Source: Actinomycetes bacterium | GTDB taxonomy: Bacteria; Actinomycetota; Acidimicrobiia; Acidimicrobiales; RAAP-2 | Reading direction: 5' to 3' | Length of the DNA: 6,851 nucleotides | Assembly: GCA_021841725.1 (NCBI GenBank) | Contig: JAKCEC010000067.1 | Coordinates: 1 to 6,851, forward strand | Part shown: positions 1-5,879 of the stretch, piece after piece | Numbering within the stretch: position 1 is the stretch's first letter | Layout: the number at the start of each line of letters is the position of its first letter | Notes under the pieces: generated by a model | Database searches by the model: none | What the model was told of the DNA's origin: nothing | The model's input: the letters and a program-made list of their open reading frames with translations, nothing else | Made by a program: the position numbers and the translations under genes

Positions 1-35
1 GACCCCGCGTCCTGGTGGCGCGACGACCGCGATGA
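1..35 (+). CDS. prmC: C-terminal end of probable PrmC (HemK) release-factor glutamine methyltransferase, partial
   Basis: Only the last 10 full codons and the stop are in the window. Read from base 3 they give PRVLVARRPR followed by TGA at 33-35. The first two bases (GA) end a Gly or Arg codon. A tail of the type (G/R)xRVxVxRR is usual at the C-terminus of PrmC, where it forms the last strand of the methyltransferase fold. PrmC methylates the Gln of the GGQ motif of peptide release factors. Support is the short tail match plus context: prmC directly precedes sua5 in mycobacteria (hemK then Rv1301), and the stop overlaps the next start as ATGA, which suggests translational coupling. No catalytic motif is visible, so the identity is an inference. 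Confidence 0.55.
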   Translation, partial: PRVLVARRPR

Positions 36-649
36 ACGTACTGAGCCACGAGGAGGCGGTGGCGGCGCTTCGCCGCGGTGACGTCGTGGCCGTGCCGACC
101 GATACCGTCTACGGTGTCGCGGCGCGCTTCCTCGACGCGGCGGCGGTGCGCCGGCTCTTCGAGGTGAAACGTCGACCCGCCGAGGTGGCCCTGCCGGTCT
201 TGATCGAGTCGCTGCACTCCCTCGCCGCACTCGAGGTGGACTGGTCCGAGCAGGCCCGGGCCCTGGCCACGGCCTTCTGGCCCGGGCCCCTCACCATCGT
301 GGTGGGGACCACCGCCGCGACGGCGGCCCGGGTGGGGGCGACGCACACCCTCGGGGTGCGCTGGCCGCGTCACCCCCAACTCGCCGCCCTCATCGCCGAG
401 TGCGGACCGCTGGCGGTGACCAGCGCCAACGAGCACGGACGACCGCCCTGCACCAACGCGGACGCGGTGCGCGCCGTCGCGTGGGGGGCTCGCGTGGCGG
501 GTGTCCTCGACGGGGGGGAGTGCGACGGGGCCGTGTCGAGCGTGGTCGAGTTGACGGCGTCGGGGTGGCGCCTCCGCCGCCGCGGCGCGGTGTCCCCCGA
601 CGCCATCGCCGCGATTCTGGGACCCGAGGCTCGCGGCGACGACCACTAG
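32..649 (+). CDS. sua5: L-threonylcarbamoyladenylate synthase (YrdC/Sua5 family)
   Basis: The enzyme makes threonylcarbamoyl-AMP from threonine, bicarbonate and ATP, the first step of t6A modification at position 37 of tRNAs that read ANN codons; it is cytosolic. The 205 residues cover a single YrdC domain with no extra Sua5 C-terminal domain. Visible family marks are PTDTVYGVA (22-30), the KRRP segment (K46, R48), WPGPLT (83-88), GVRWPRHP (108-115), TSAN (130-133) and a late DGG...SSVVEL...RRRGAVS block. Together these give the K-R...S-N substrate set of the family. In the late block the usual STVV is SSVV. The ATG start overlaps the TGA of the preceding gene (ATGA), and the protein begins at the normal distance before PTDTVYG. 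A run of seven G near 512-518 does not break the frame, because family motifs continue on both sides. Identification is firm; whether to name it tsaC, ywlC or sua5 is convention. Confidence 0.93.
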   Translation: MNVLSHEEAVAALRRGDVVAVPTDTVYGVAARFLDAAAVRRLFEVKRRPAEVALPVLIESLHSLAALEVDWSEQARALATAFWPGPLTIVVGTTAATAARVGATHTLGVRWPRHPQLAALIAECGPLAVTSANEHGRPPCTNADAVRAVAWGARVAGVLDGGECDGAVSSVVELTASGWRLRRRGAVSPDAIAAILGPEARGDDH

Positions 650-656
650 GGTGGTG
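648..656 (+). promoter_or_regulatory. Ribosome binding site of rpiB
   Basis: AGGGTGGTG overlaps the TAG stop of sua5. The AGGG part lies 7 bases before the ATG at 659. This supports the rpiB start and indicates that the two genes are on one transcript. Confidence 0.6.
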
Positions 657-658
657 AT

Positions 659-1105
659 ATGAAAATCGCCCTCGGAGCGGATCACGCCGGGTATGAACTC
701 AAGGCGTTACTCGTGACGACGCTGCAGGAGTGGGGTCACGAGGTCGTCGACCTCGGCACCGACGACGCCCACACCTCGGTCGACTACCCCGACTTCGGCG
801 CCGCGGTGGCCCACCACGTCGCCAACGGTGACGCTGATTTGGGCGTCGCGGTGTGCGGTTCAGGGATTGGGATCTCCATCGCGGCGAACAAGGTGCCGGG
901 CGTGCGCGCGGCCCTGGTGCACGACGCGACCTCGGCGCGTCTCGCGCGCGAGCACAATCACGCCAATGTGCTGTGTCTCGGGGCGCGCCTCATCGGTCCC
1001 CCGGTGGCGCAGGACGCCCTCGCCGCGTGGCTCGGCGCCGAACCCGGCGCCGGACGCCACCTCGCGCGCATCGACAAACTCAGTCAACTCGATCACCGCG
1101 CCTAG
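659..1105 (+). CDS. rpiB: Ribose-5-phosphate isomerase B
   Basis: Interconverts ribulose 5-phosphate and ribose 5-phosphate in the non-oxidative pentose phosphate pathway; a cytosolic enzyme of the RpiB/LacAB family, normally a dimer or tetramer. The 148 residues match the family length. Motifs seen: GADHAGYELK near the N-terminus with D8 and H9, the active-site loop CGSGIGISIAANK (66-78), REHNHANVLCLGAR (97-110) with H99 and N100, and R133 and R137 in the phosphate-binding tail. These numbers coincide with E. coli RpiB (C66, H99, R133, R137), so this should be the cysteine-base type. The M. tuberculosis enzyme has GGSGNGE in this loop and uses Glu75; the matching position here is I72. The gene starts 9 bases after sua5 and ends 18 bases before glyA. 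LacA/LacB galactose-6-phosphate isomerases are relatives, but the context and motifs favour RpiB. Confidence 0.93.
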   Translation: MKIALGADHAGYELKALLVTTLQEWGHEVVDLGTDDAHTSVDYPDFGAAVAHHVANGDADLGVAVCGSGIGISIAANKVPGVRAALVHDATSARLAREHNHANVLCLGARLIGPPVAQDALAAWLGAEPGAGRHLARIDKLSQLDHRA

Positions 1106-1110
1106 CGCAC

Positions 1111-1117
1111 AGAAAGG
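1111..1117 (+). promoter_or_regulatory. Ribosome binding site of glyA
   Basis: AGAAAGG lies 6 bases before GTG at 1124, in the 18-base gap after rpiB. It decides for the GTG start, because no ATG stands near the N-terminus in this frame. I see no promoter in this gap. Confidence 0.6.
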
Positions 1118-1123
1118 TTCCTC

Positions 1124-2410
1124 GTGAGCTCACCCTTTGACGCCTTCATCACCAACGACGACGAGGTCGTGGACCTCTTGTCCCAGGAGTGGCAGCGCCA
1201 GACCACCACGCTGCAACTCATCGCGAGCGAGAATTTCGCCTCGCCCGCGGTCATGGCCGCGACGGGGTCGGTACTCACGAACAAGTACGCCGAGGGCTAC
1301 CCCGGTCGCCGGTACTACGGGGGGAACCAGATCGTCGACGAGATCGAGGACTTGGCGCGACGTCGCCTCACCGGTCTCTTCGGGGCCGATCACGCCAACG
1401 TCCAGCCTCACTCGGGGGCGAACGCCAACGTGGCGGTGTACCAGGCGCTCCTCGCCCCGGGCGATACCGTCTTGGCGATGCGCCTCGATCAGGGTGGCCA
1501 CCTCACGCACGGGTCGCCCGTGTCGATGACGTCCACCGCGTGGAACTTCGTGTCCTACGGCGTGACGGCGCGCAACGACGACCCCGCCGCCCCGGGTGAG
1601 ATGATCGACTTCGATCACGTGCGCGCGATGGCGCTCGAGCACCGACCCCGGATGATCGTCGCCGGCGCCACCGCGTACGCGCGTCGCATCGACCCGGCCC
1701 CGTTCCGCGAGATCGCCGACGAAGTGGGCGCCCTGTTGATGTTCGACTCGGCGCACGTGGCGGGACTGATCGCGGGCGGCTCGCACCCCAATCCCGTGCC
1801 CTACGCCGACGTGGTGACCTTCACGACGCATAAGACCCTGCGCGGTCCGCGTGGCGGGGCCATCCTGTGCCGGAGCGATCACGCCAAGGCCGTCGACATG
1901 GCGGTGTTCCCGGGCCAACAGGGCGGTCCCCTCGAGCACGCGATCGCCGCCAAGGCGGTGGCCTTCAAGGAGGCGGCCCACCCGTCATTCGCCACGTACA
2001 CCGCCCAGGTGGTCGACAACTCGCGCGCCTTCGCCCGAGCCCTGGCCCAGGAGGGATTCCGTCTCGTGTCGGGGGGCACCGACAACCACATGGTGCTGCT
2101 CGACCTTCGCGAGTTCGACGCCGAACTGACCGGCAAGGTCGCCCAGGAGGTACTCGACCGGGCGGGCATCACCACGAATCGCAACACCATCCCCGACGAC
2201 CCCCGCAGCGCCTTCATCACGTCGGGGCTGCGCGTGGGCACCGCGGCCGAGACCACGGCCGGATTGGGCGAGGGTGAGTTCGCGACCGTGGCCGCGTTGA
2301 TGGCCCGGGCCCTGCGCGGACGCGAGGACGAGACGGTCGTGGCCGCGGTGCGCGACACGGTGGCCGAACTCTGCGGGCGCTTCAACCCGTACGCCAGTTT
2401 CACGAAGTAG
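1124..2410 (+). CDS. glyA: Serine hydroxymethyltransferase
   Basis: A PLP enzyme that converts serine and tetrahydrofolate to glycine and 5,10-methylene-tetrahydrofolate, the main entry to one-carbon metabolism; cytosolic and usually a homodimer or tetramer. The 428 residues are full length for the family. Seen in order: LIASENFAS (32-40), [14 protein letters not shown] (54-67) with E57, Y64 and Y65 at the folate and substrate site, [11 protein letters not shown] (96-106), GGHLTHG (124-130) with H126 that stacks on [16 protein letters not shown] (207-219) with D208, the PLP-binding loop [14 protein letters not shown] with Schiff-base K237, [11 protein letters not shown], and GLRVGTAA with R370, which binds the substrate carboxylate. 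All catalytic residues are present. It starts with GTG behind a clear ribosome binding site, 18 bases after rpiB, and ends 3 bases before the wecA-like gene. The same neighbours, rpiB and glyA upstream of atp genes, occur in Bacillus. Confidence 0.97.
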   Translation: MSSPFDAFITNDDEVVDLLSQEWQRQTTTLQLIASENFASPAVMAATGSVLTNKYAEGYPGRRYYGGNQIVDEIEDLARRRLTGLFGADHANVQPHSGANANVAVYQALLAPGDTVLAMRLDQGGHLTHGSPVSMTSTAWNFVSYGVTARNDDPAAPGEMIDFDHVRAMALEHRPRMIVAGATAYARRIDPAPFREIADEVGALLMFDSAHVAGLIAGGSHPNPVPYADVVTFTTHKTLRGPRGGAILCRSDHAKAVDMAVFPGQQGGPLEHAIAAKAVAFKEAAHPSFATYTAQVVDNSRAFARALAQEGFRLVSGGTDNHMVLLDLREFDAELTGKVAQEVLDRAGITTNRNTIPDDPRSAFITSGLRVGTAAETTAGLGEGEFATVAALMARALRGREDETVVAAVRDTVAELCGRFNPYASFTK

Positions 2411-2413
2411 ACC

Positions 2414-3553
2414 ATGAGCGCCCTGGGCACCTACGGGATCATCGCCCTGGTAGGAGCCCTGATCACCCTGGTGACCAATCCGCCGGCGCGCCGCATCGCC
2501 GTCGCGATCAATTACAGTGCGCAGCCCGACGACCGAAAGGTGCACCAGGTGATCACCCCCTACGGGGGCGGGGGCGCGATGTTCGTGGGATTCTGCGTCG
2601 CCCTAGTGGGGGCGTTCGTCCTGCCGACGACGCGCGCGGTGATCGAATCCTCCCACGAGATGCTCGGGGTGCTCTTGGCCACCGGGGTCATGTTCGTGGT
2701 CGGGGTGGTGGACGACTTTCGCGAGATGAGCGCCCCCGCCAAGGTCGCCGGCCAGGTGCTGGCCGCCACGATCCTGTACTTCAGCGGCTGCACGATGTAC
2801 CAGCTCAAGCTGCCCTTCGCGGGGTTCATCGTGCTGGGACCGTCCACGCTGCCGATCATCACCGCGGTGTGGGTGTTCGCCCTGTCCAACGCGGTAAATC
2901 TGATTGACGGCCTCGACGGCCTCGCGGGGGGGATCGTGGCCATCGCCTCGGGGACGCTCTGCGTCTACGGCCTGCGACTCGAGGACCTCGGGCTCCTGCC
3001 CACGACCAACGTGGGCCCGCTCATCGCGGCCATCACCTTCGGCATCTGCGTGGGGTTCCTGCGCGACAATTTCCACCCCGCCAAACTCTTCATGGGCGAC
3101 GCCGGAGCCCTCATGCTGGGCCTGTTGATGTCCGCGTCCACGATGGTGATCGGCGGGCGCACGCCGCCCGCGAGTGGCGTGACCTTCTTCTTCTTCGCCC
3201 CACTGCTGATCCCGGTCTTCATCTTGGGGGTGCCCCTCACCGACGCGGTCTTCGCCTTCGTGCGACGCACGATGTCGGGACAGGGTTTTCACACCCCCGA
3301 CAAGAACCACATCCACCACCGCCTCATGCGGCTCGGTCACGGGCACCGGCGCACCGTGATCATCCTGTGGCTGTGGACGGCGTTGCTGTGCGGCTTCGTA
3401 CTCTTCCCGCTGTTCTACCCGCGCACGAACGTCTTCTTGCCGCTCGCGGTCGCGGTCTTGCTCATCGGTCTCTTCACTTGGTCGAGCCCCCTCTTGACGC
3501 GCGGGCGACGCCTCGAACACCGTCGCTACGAACGCGAGGAGGCGCACCATTGA
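2414..3553 (+). CDS. wecA: WecA/TagO-like polyprenyl-phosphate N-acetylhexosamine-1-phosphate transferase
   Basis: An integral membrane enzyme of the MraY/WecA family that moves a sugar 1-phosphate (commonly GlcNAc-1-P from UDP-GlcNAc) to polyprenyl phosphate and so starts a cell-envelope glycan. In 379 residues many hydrophobic segments alternate with cytoplasmic loops carrying the family motifs: DDRKVHQVITPYGGG (39-53), the Mg-binding VVDDF (98-102; D100, D101), NAVNLIDGLDGLAGG (159-173; D165, D168), NFHPAKLFMGDAG (219-231; D229) and the histidine loop HIHHRL (299-304), typical of WecA-type members and absent from MraY. The HxHH loop argues against MraY. The ATG start is 3 bases after the glyA stop; the upstream ribosome binding site is weak, so translation is probably coupled. 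In M. tuberculosis the equivalent rfe/wecA lies directly before atpI-atpB and begins arabinogalactan linker synthesis. The product glycan here cannot be read from the sequence. Confidence 0.9.
   Translation: MSALGTYGIIALVGALITLVTNPPARRIAVAINYSAQPDDRKVHQVITPYGGGGAMFVGFCVALVGAFVLPTTRAVIESSHEMLGVLLATGVMFVVGVVDDFREMSAPAKVAGQVLAATILYFSGCTMYQLKLPFAGFIVLGPSTLPIITAVWVFALSNAVNLIDGLDGLAGGIVAIASGTLCVYGLRLEDLGLLPTTNVGPLIAAITFGICVGFLRDNFHPAKLFMGDAGALMLGLLMSASTMVIGGRTPPASGVTFFFFAPLLIPVFILGVPLTDAVFAFVRRTMSGQGFHTPDKNHIHHRLMRLGHGHRRTVIILWLWTALLCGFVLFPLFYPRTNVFLPLAVAVLLIGLFTWSSPLLTRGRRLEHRRYEREEAHH
3536..3542 (+). promoter_or_regulatory. Ribosome binding site that sets the TTG start of the atpZ-like gene
   Basis: GAGGAGG lies inside the last codons of the wecA-like gene, 7 bases before TTG at 3550. 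Its strength and spacing make TTG the best start; no ATG near this point is in that frame. Confidence 0.72.
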
Positions 3554-3801
3554 GTGCGCGCGGGCCCGACCCCGACCAGGGTGACGCCCCTAAAGAGCCT
3601 GGTGGAGGCGGTGTCGCGGGACTGGCGGCGTTCGCCGTCATGGGTACGACGATCGCCACGTGCATCGGCGTCGGCGTCGTCGCGGGCATCTGGGCGGACA
3701 AAACTTGGCACACCTCACCCGCGGGGTTGCTAATAGGGATAGTGTTGGGGACGGTCGCCGCCGTGGTGAGCGTGGTTCAGCAAGTCCGGCGTTACCTCTA
3801 A
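3550..3801 (+). CDS. atpZ: AtpZ-like F1Fo ATP synthase accessory protein (ATPase gene 1 family)
   Basis: A small membrane protein of 83 residues. From the TTG start it has a hydrophilic, Gly/Pro-rich tail (2-21), a first membrane segment (about 24-47), a short loop with the GIWADKTWHTSPAG stretch (46-59), a second membrane segment (about 59-76) and a basic end (R80, R81). The G-(I/L)-W-x-D...T-x-P...G-x-x-x-G pattern is that of the AtpZ / 'ATPase gene 1' family, which sits at the head of many atp operons and helps assemble or stabilise the synthase; an Mg/Ca transport role has also been proposed for the family. The TTG overlaps the wecA stop as TTGA. A longer reading from ATG 3367 would lie almost wholly inside wecA and is rejected. 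Two AUA codons (3733, 3739) and a CUA stand out in this GC-rich region. The family call rests on a short pattern and on context. Confidence 0.75.
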   Translation: MSARGPDPDQGDAPKEPGGGGVAGLAAFAVMGTTIATCIGVGVVAGIWADKTWHTSPAGLLIGIVLGTVAAVVSVVQQVRRYL

Positions 3802-3813
3802 AACCCAATCACC

Positions 3814-4215
3814 GTGCTTGAAAACCTCTCCCCGTCAACGTTGCCGCGCCTCCTACGCCGTACGGTGCTATCCGCGTTGGCCGCCGGGGCCGTCGGGTTC
3901 CTCATCGGTGAGATGATCAACGCCCTCGCCGGACTGGGCGTCGTGATCGGAGTGGGCCTCGCCATCTTGAACCTGCGCTTCCTCGACAAGCAGGTGGCCA
4001 AGGTCGAGGTGAAGGGTGAACAGAGCACCAAGGCCGTGCGCCGTCAACTCGGGGGCAACACCGTGGGCCGCCTATCGATCATGACCGTGGTCGCCATCGG
4101 GGCCCTCGTCGTGAACAAGGCGCTGGGAATAGGTATTGTTGCAGGGCTCGTGATTTATCAGATCGTTTTCGTCATCAACGTCTTCAGCGTGGTGGCGAAG
4201 CAGGGGGACATGTAG
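3814..4215 (+). CDS. atpI: AtpI-like ATP synthase assembly protein
   Basis: A 133-residue membrane protein with four hydrophobic segments, roughly 17-33, 37-54, 88-101 and 103-125. A basic cytoplasmic loop (55-87, rich in K and R) lies between the second and third. This layout, the length and the place just before atpB fit the AtpI family, which in other bacteria helps assemble the c ring. The GTG start is the first start codon after the TAA of the atpZ-like gene, which is in the same frame 12 bases upstream. No Shine-Dalgarno sequence is visible before it, so translation probably depends on ribosomes finishing atpZ, which would keep the level low. One AUA codon (4129) lies in a patch of lower GC near the third and fourth segments. 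AtpI sequences are weakly conserved, so the call leans on topology and position. Confidence 0.78.
   Translation: MLENLSPSTLPRLLRRTVLSALAAGAVGFLIGEMINALAGLGVVIGVGLAILNLRFLDKQVAKVEVKGEQSTKAVRRQLGGNTVGRLSIMTVVAIGALVVNKALGIGIVAGLVIYQIVFVINVFSVVAKQGDM
4203..4207 (+). promoter_or_regulatory. Ribosome binding site of atpB
   Basis: A run of five G (AGGGGGA context) ends 7 bases before GTG at 4215. The stop of atpI and this start share one base (TAGTG), so the two genes are probably translationally coupled. Confidence 0.5.
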
Positions 4216-4997
4216 TGAAGACGCTGTACGCGGCGAAGACCATCGAGGTCGGGGTTCACCCGACCGCCCATCTCTTTGGATTGACCTTCGACACCGACAT
4301 CATCATGTCGACCGTCCTGGCGTTCCTCATCTTCATGTACCTGGTGTTCGCCATGACCTCCAAGGTGACCGACGGCGTGCCCTCGAAGATCCAGATCTTC
4401 TGGGAGATGATCGTCGGAATGGTCACCGACCTCGCGGAGTCCGCCATGGGCGAGCGCGGCCGGCGCTTCGTCCCGCTGGGCGTGACCCTCTTCCTCTTCA
4501 TCTTGATCTGTAACTGGATTGGCTTCTTGCCCACGTCGATGCACCCGGGTCAGTCCGGGGAGATCTTTCCCGCCCCGACCGGCGACGTGAACCTGCCCCT
4601 GGCGATGGCGGTCCTGGTGATCGTCTGGGTGCACGTCGAGTCGGTGCGCGCGCGCGGCCTGGGCGGATACTTCAAGCACTACGCGCAGCCCTACGCCGCA
4701 CTCGCCCCGATCAACGTGATCGAAGAGATCACCAAGCCCATCACCATGACCTTCCGTCTCTTCGGCAACCTCTTCTCGGGCGGCCTGATGATTGCGGTGA
4801 TGACCACGCTGTTGCCGATCTACGCCATCCCCTTCGGCGAGATCGTCTGGAAGCCCTTCGACGCCCTGATCGGCGTGATCCAGGCCTACATCTTCATGCT
4901 TCTCGCCGTCTTGTACTTCGGCATGGCCACGAGCCACGACGAATCGCACGACGAGCTCCCCGCCGAGACCCTCGGCGCGCTACAGGCCTCTCACTAA
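4215..4997 (+). CDS. atpB: F1Fo ATP synthase subunit a
   Basis: Membrane subunit that forms the two proton half-channels against the c ring. The 260 residues fit the bacterial a subunit. Hydrophobic segments are clear at about 30-48, 87-106, 126-144, 186-206 and 217-237. The core motif INVIEEITKPITMTFRLFGN (166-185) carries the essential Arg, R181, equal to R210 of E. coli. The last helix has IQAYIFMLLAVLYF with Q223 at the place of E. coli Q252. Next to R181 the family RLFGNxxxGE/H pattern reads RLFGNLFSGG, so G190 stands where E. coli has E219; D216 stands where E. coli has H245. The GTG start has a G-rich ribosome binding site and a one-base overlap with atpI; the first 25 residues before the first helix are short and polar. 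atpE follows after 24 bases. Confidence 0.96.
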   Translation: MKTLYAAKTIEVGVHPTAHLFGLTFDTDIIMSTVLAFLIFMYLVFAMTSKVTDGVPSKIQIFWEMIVGMVTDLAESAMGERGRRFVPLGVTLFLFILICNWIGFLPTSMHPGQSGEIFPAPTGDVNLPLAMAVLVIVWVHVESVRARGLGGYFKHYAQPYAALAPINVIEEITKPITMTFRLFGNLFSGGLMIAVMTTLLPIYAIPFGEIVWKPFDALIGVIQAYIFMLLAVLYFGMATSHDESHDELPAETLGALQASH

Positions 4998-5005
4998 CCC
5001 AACCC

Positions 5006-5011
5006 AGGAGG
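5006..5011 (+). promoter_or_regulatory. Strong ribosome binding site of atpE
   Basis: A perfect AGGAGG, followed by an A-rich spacer of 10 bases before ATG at 5022. It is the strongest Shine-Dalgarno sequence in the window and fits the need for many c subunits per complex. Confidence 0.75.
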
Positions 5012-5021
5012 AAAGACAGAA

Positions 5022-5291
5022 ATGGCAACTAATCCCAACGACATCGCGGCCGCAGTACGCAACGCCGGTGCACTCATCGGCGGCGGCCTCGCCCTCGGTG
5101 GTGGCGCCATCGGTGCAGCGATCGGTGACGGTCTGGCCGGTAGCCAGACCATCGCGGCGATCGCTCGTCAGCCGGAGATCGAGAACAAGGCCCGTCAGTA
5201 CTTCTTCTTGACGGTCGGCCTGGTGGAGGCGATGTACTTCATCAACCTGCTGTTCATGGTCGTCTTCGTCTACGTCTTCAAGGCCAACTAG
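5022..5291 (+). CDS. atpE: F1Fo ATP synthase subunit c
   Basis: The proteolipid that forms the rotating ring; two membrane helices joined by a polar loop. In 89 residues the first helix has the Gly-rich packing stretch (17-40, many GGG and GxG), the loop has RQPE (49-52), and the second helix has the ion-binding carboxylate E69 in [13 protein letters not shown] (64-76). The residue after E69 is Ala rather than Ser or Thr, so proton rather than sodium use is expected. The sequence aligns without gaps to M. tuberculosis AtpE from its GALIGGG stretch on, with an offset of 8: D28 there is D36, E61 is E69, A63 is M71. The N-terminus is about 8 residues longer. It starts with ATG behind the strong AGGAGG site and is followed by a 64-base gap with a hairpin. 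Confidence 0.97.
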   Translation: MATNPNDIAAAVRNAGALIGGGLALGGGAIGAAIGDGLAGSQTIAAIARQPEIENKARQYFFLTVGLVEAMYFINLLFMVVFVYVFKAN

Positions 5292-5303
5292 TTCCTTCGC
5301 GAG

Positions 5304-5318
5304 GGGTCGCTTCGACCC
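5304..5318 (+). other. Stem-loop between atpE and atpF
   Basis: GGGTCG (5304-5309) and CGACCC (5313-5318) pair perfectly around a CTT loop, 12 bases after the atpE stop. There is no T run after it and the operon continues, so a full terminator is unlikely. It may protect the 3' end of an atpE segment or slow passage to atpF. The rest of the 64-base gap holds only the atpF ribosome binding site. Confidence 0.45.
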
Positions 5319-5340
5319 GTGCGCCGAGGCCGTTCAGTAA

Positions 5341-5346
5341 AGAAGG
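5341..5346 (+). promoter_or_regulatory. Ribosome binding site of atpF
   Basis: AGAAGG stands 9 bases before ATG at 5356. It supports this start for subunit b. Confidence 0.6.
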
Positions 5347-5355
5347 TCACCCGAC

Positions 5356-5877
5356 ATGAGTACAGGCTCTATCTTCCTCCTCCCCAACGGGACGTGGTTC
5401 GTGGAACTCGCGGTCGTCGTCATCATCCTGTGGGTCGTCACGAAGTACGCCCTGCCGATGTTGAACGCCGCCATCGAAGCGCGCCAGGACAAGATCCGTA
5501 CCGCCCTCACCGCCGCCGACGAGGCGCGCGCCGCGGCCGACGCCGCGGGTGACGAGCGCGCGCGCGTACTCAACGAAGCCCGAGAGCAGGCCCGCGACAT
5601 CGTGGCCAACGCGCAAGCGCTGTCCGATCAGGTCAAGGCGGAATCGGGGGGGCGCGGTCAGGCCGAGTACGACCGCATCGTGGCCCACGCCAACGCCGAG
5701 GTCGCCAGCGCGCGCCAGCGCGCGATCGACGAGGCGTCGGCGAGGATTGGCGAAATTGTCTTTGACCTCGTCGCCAAGGTCGTGGGCCGCGAGGTCGACC
5801 AGGCCGCGCACGAGGACCTGGTGCGTGAGGCCGTCGCGGCCCTGAGCGCCGAAGCGCAGAAGGAATCGAACCGCTAA
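5356..5877 (+). CDS. atpF: F1Fo ATP synthase subunit b
   Basis: Peripheral-stalk subunit that links subunit a in the membrane to delta at the top of F1. The 173 residues show a short N-terminus (LLPNGTWFVE, 8-17), one membrane helix (about 15-33), and a long Ala-, Arg- and Glu-rich helix (about 36-145) expected to form the right-handed coiled coil of the stalk, then a C-terminal part (145-170) that would meet delta. The LPxxxxAIEARQDKI segment (33-47) after the membrane helix is typical of the family. Three glycines (98, 99, 101) interrupt the long helix. It is the only b-type gene seen and it is not fused to delta, so a b homodimer is likely, unlike mycobacteria with b plus a b-delta fusion. 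A 10-base tandem repeat (5704-5723) codes for part of the coiled coil. atpH starts 2 bases after the stop. Confidence 0.92.
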   Translation: MSTGSIFLLPNGTWFVELAVVVIILWVVTKYALPMLNAAIEARQDKIRTALTAADEARAAADAAGDERARVLNEAREQARDIVANAQALSDQVKAESGGRGQAEYDRIVAHANAEVASARQRAIDEASARIGEIVFDLVAKVVGREVDQAAHEDLVREAVAALSAEAQKESNR

Positions 5878-5879
5878 TC

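Noticed and set aside
512..518. Possible frameshift at the run of seven G in sua5
   Set aside because: The family blocks before (SAN) and after (DGG, SSVVEL, RGAVS) are in the same frame, so the reading frame is intact.
1130..1981. Long open frame on the minus strand (283 codons) opposite glyA
   Set aside because: It lies wholly opposite a clearly functional glyA with all catalytic motifs. Its His/Arg/Gly-rich composition is typical of antisense frames in high-GC DNA, and no family motif is seen.
2603..3550. Long open frame on the minus strand (315 codons) opposite the wecA-like gene
   Set aside because: It is extremely charged and low in complexity, mirroring the membrane-protein codons on the other strand. 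No start signal or family resemblance is visible.
3367..3801. ATG-started 144-codon version of the atpZ-like gene
   Set aside because: The first 61 codons would overlap wecA and encode an Arg-rich sequence without family features. TTG at 3550 has a strong binding site at 7 bases and gives the usual size of the family.
4158..4949. Minus-strand open frame of 263 codons opposite atpB
   Set aside because: The strings of Asp, His and Glu are the antisense image of hydrophobic codons. It is a shadow of atpB.
5304..5318. Rho-independent terminator after atpE
   Set aside because: The stem is followed by GTGCGCCG and no T run, and essential atp genes continue downstream. It is kept only as a stem-loop.
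5319..5552. Small plus-strand frame of 77 codons across the atpF start
   Set aside because: It overlaps atpF in another frame and encodes an Arg/His-rich product with no recognisable features.
5704..5723. Tandem 10-base repeat (GCCAGCGCGC twice) as a regulatory or mobile repeat
   Set aside because: It is inside the coiled-coil coding part of atpF and is explained by Ala/Arg codon use.
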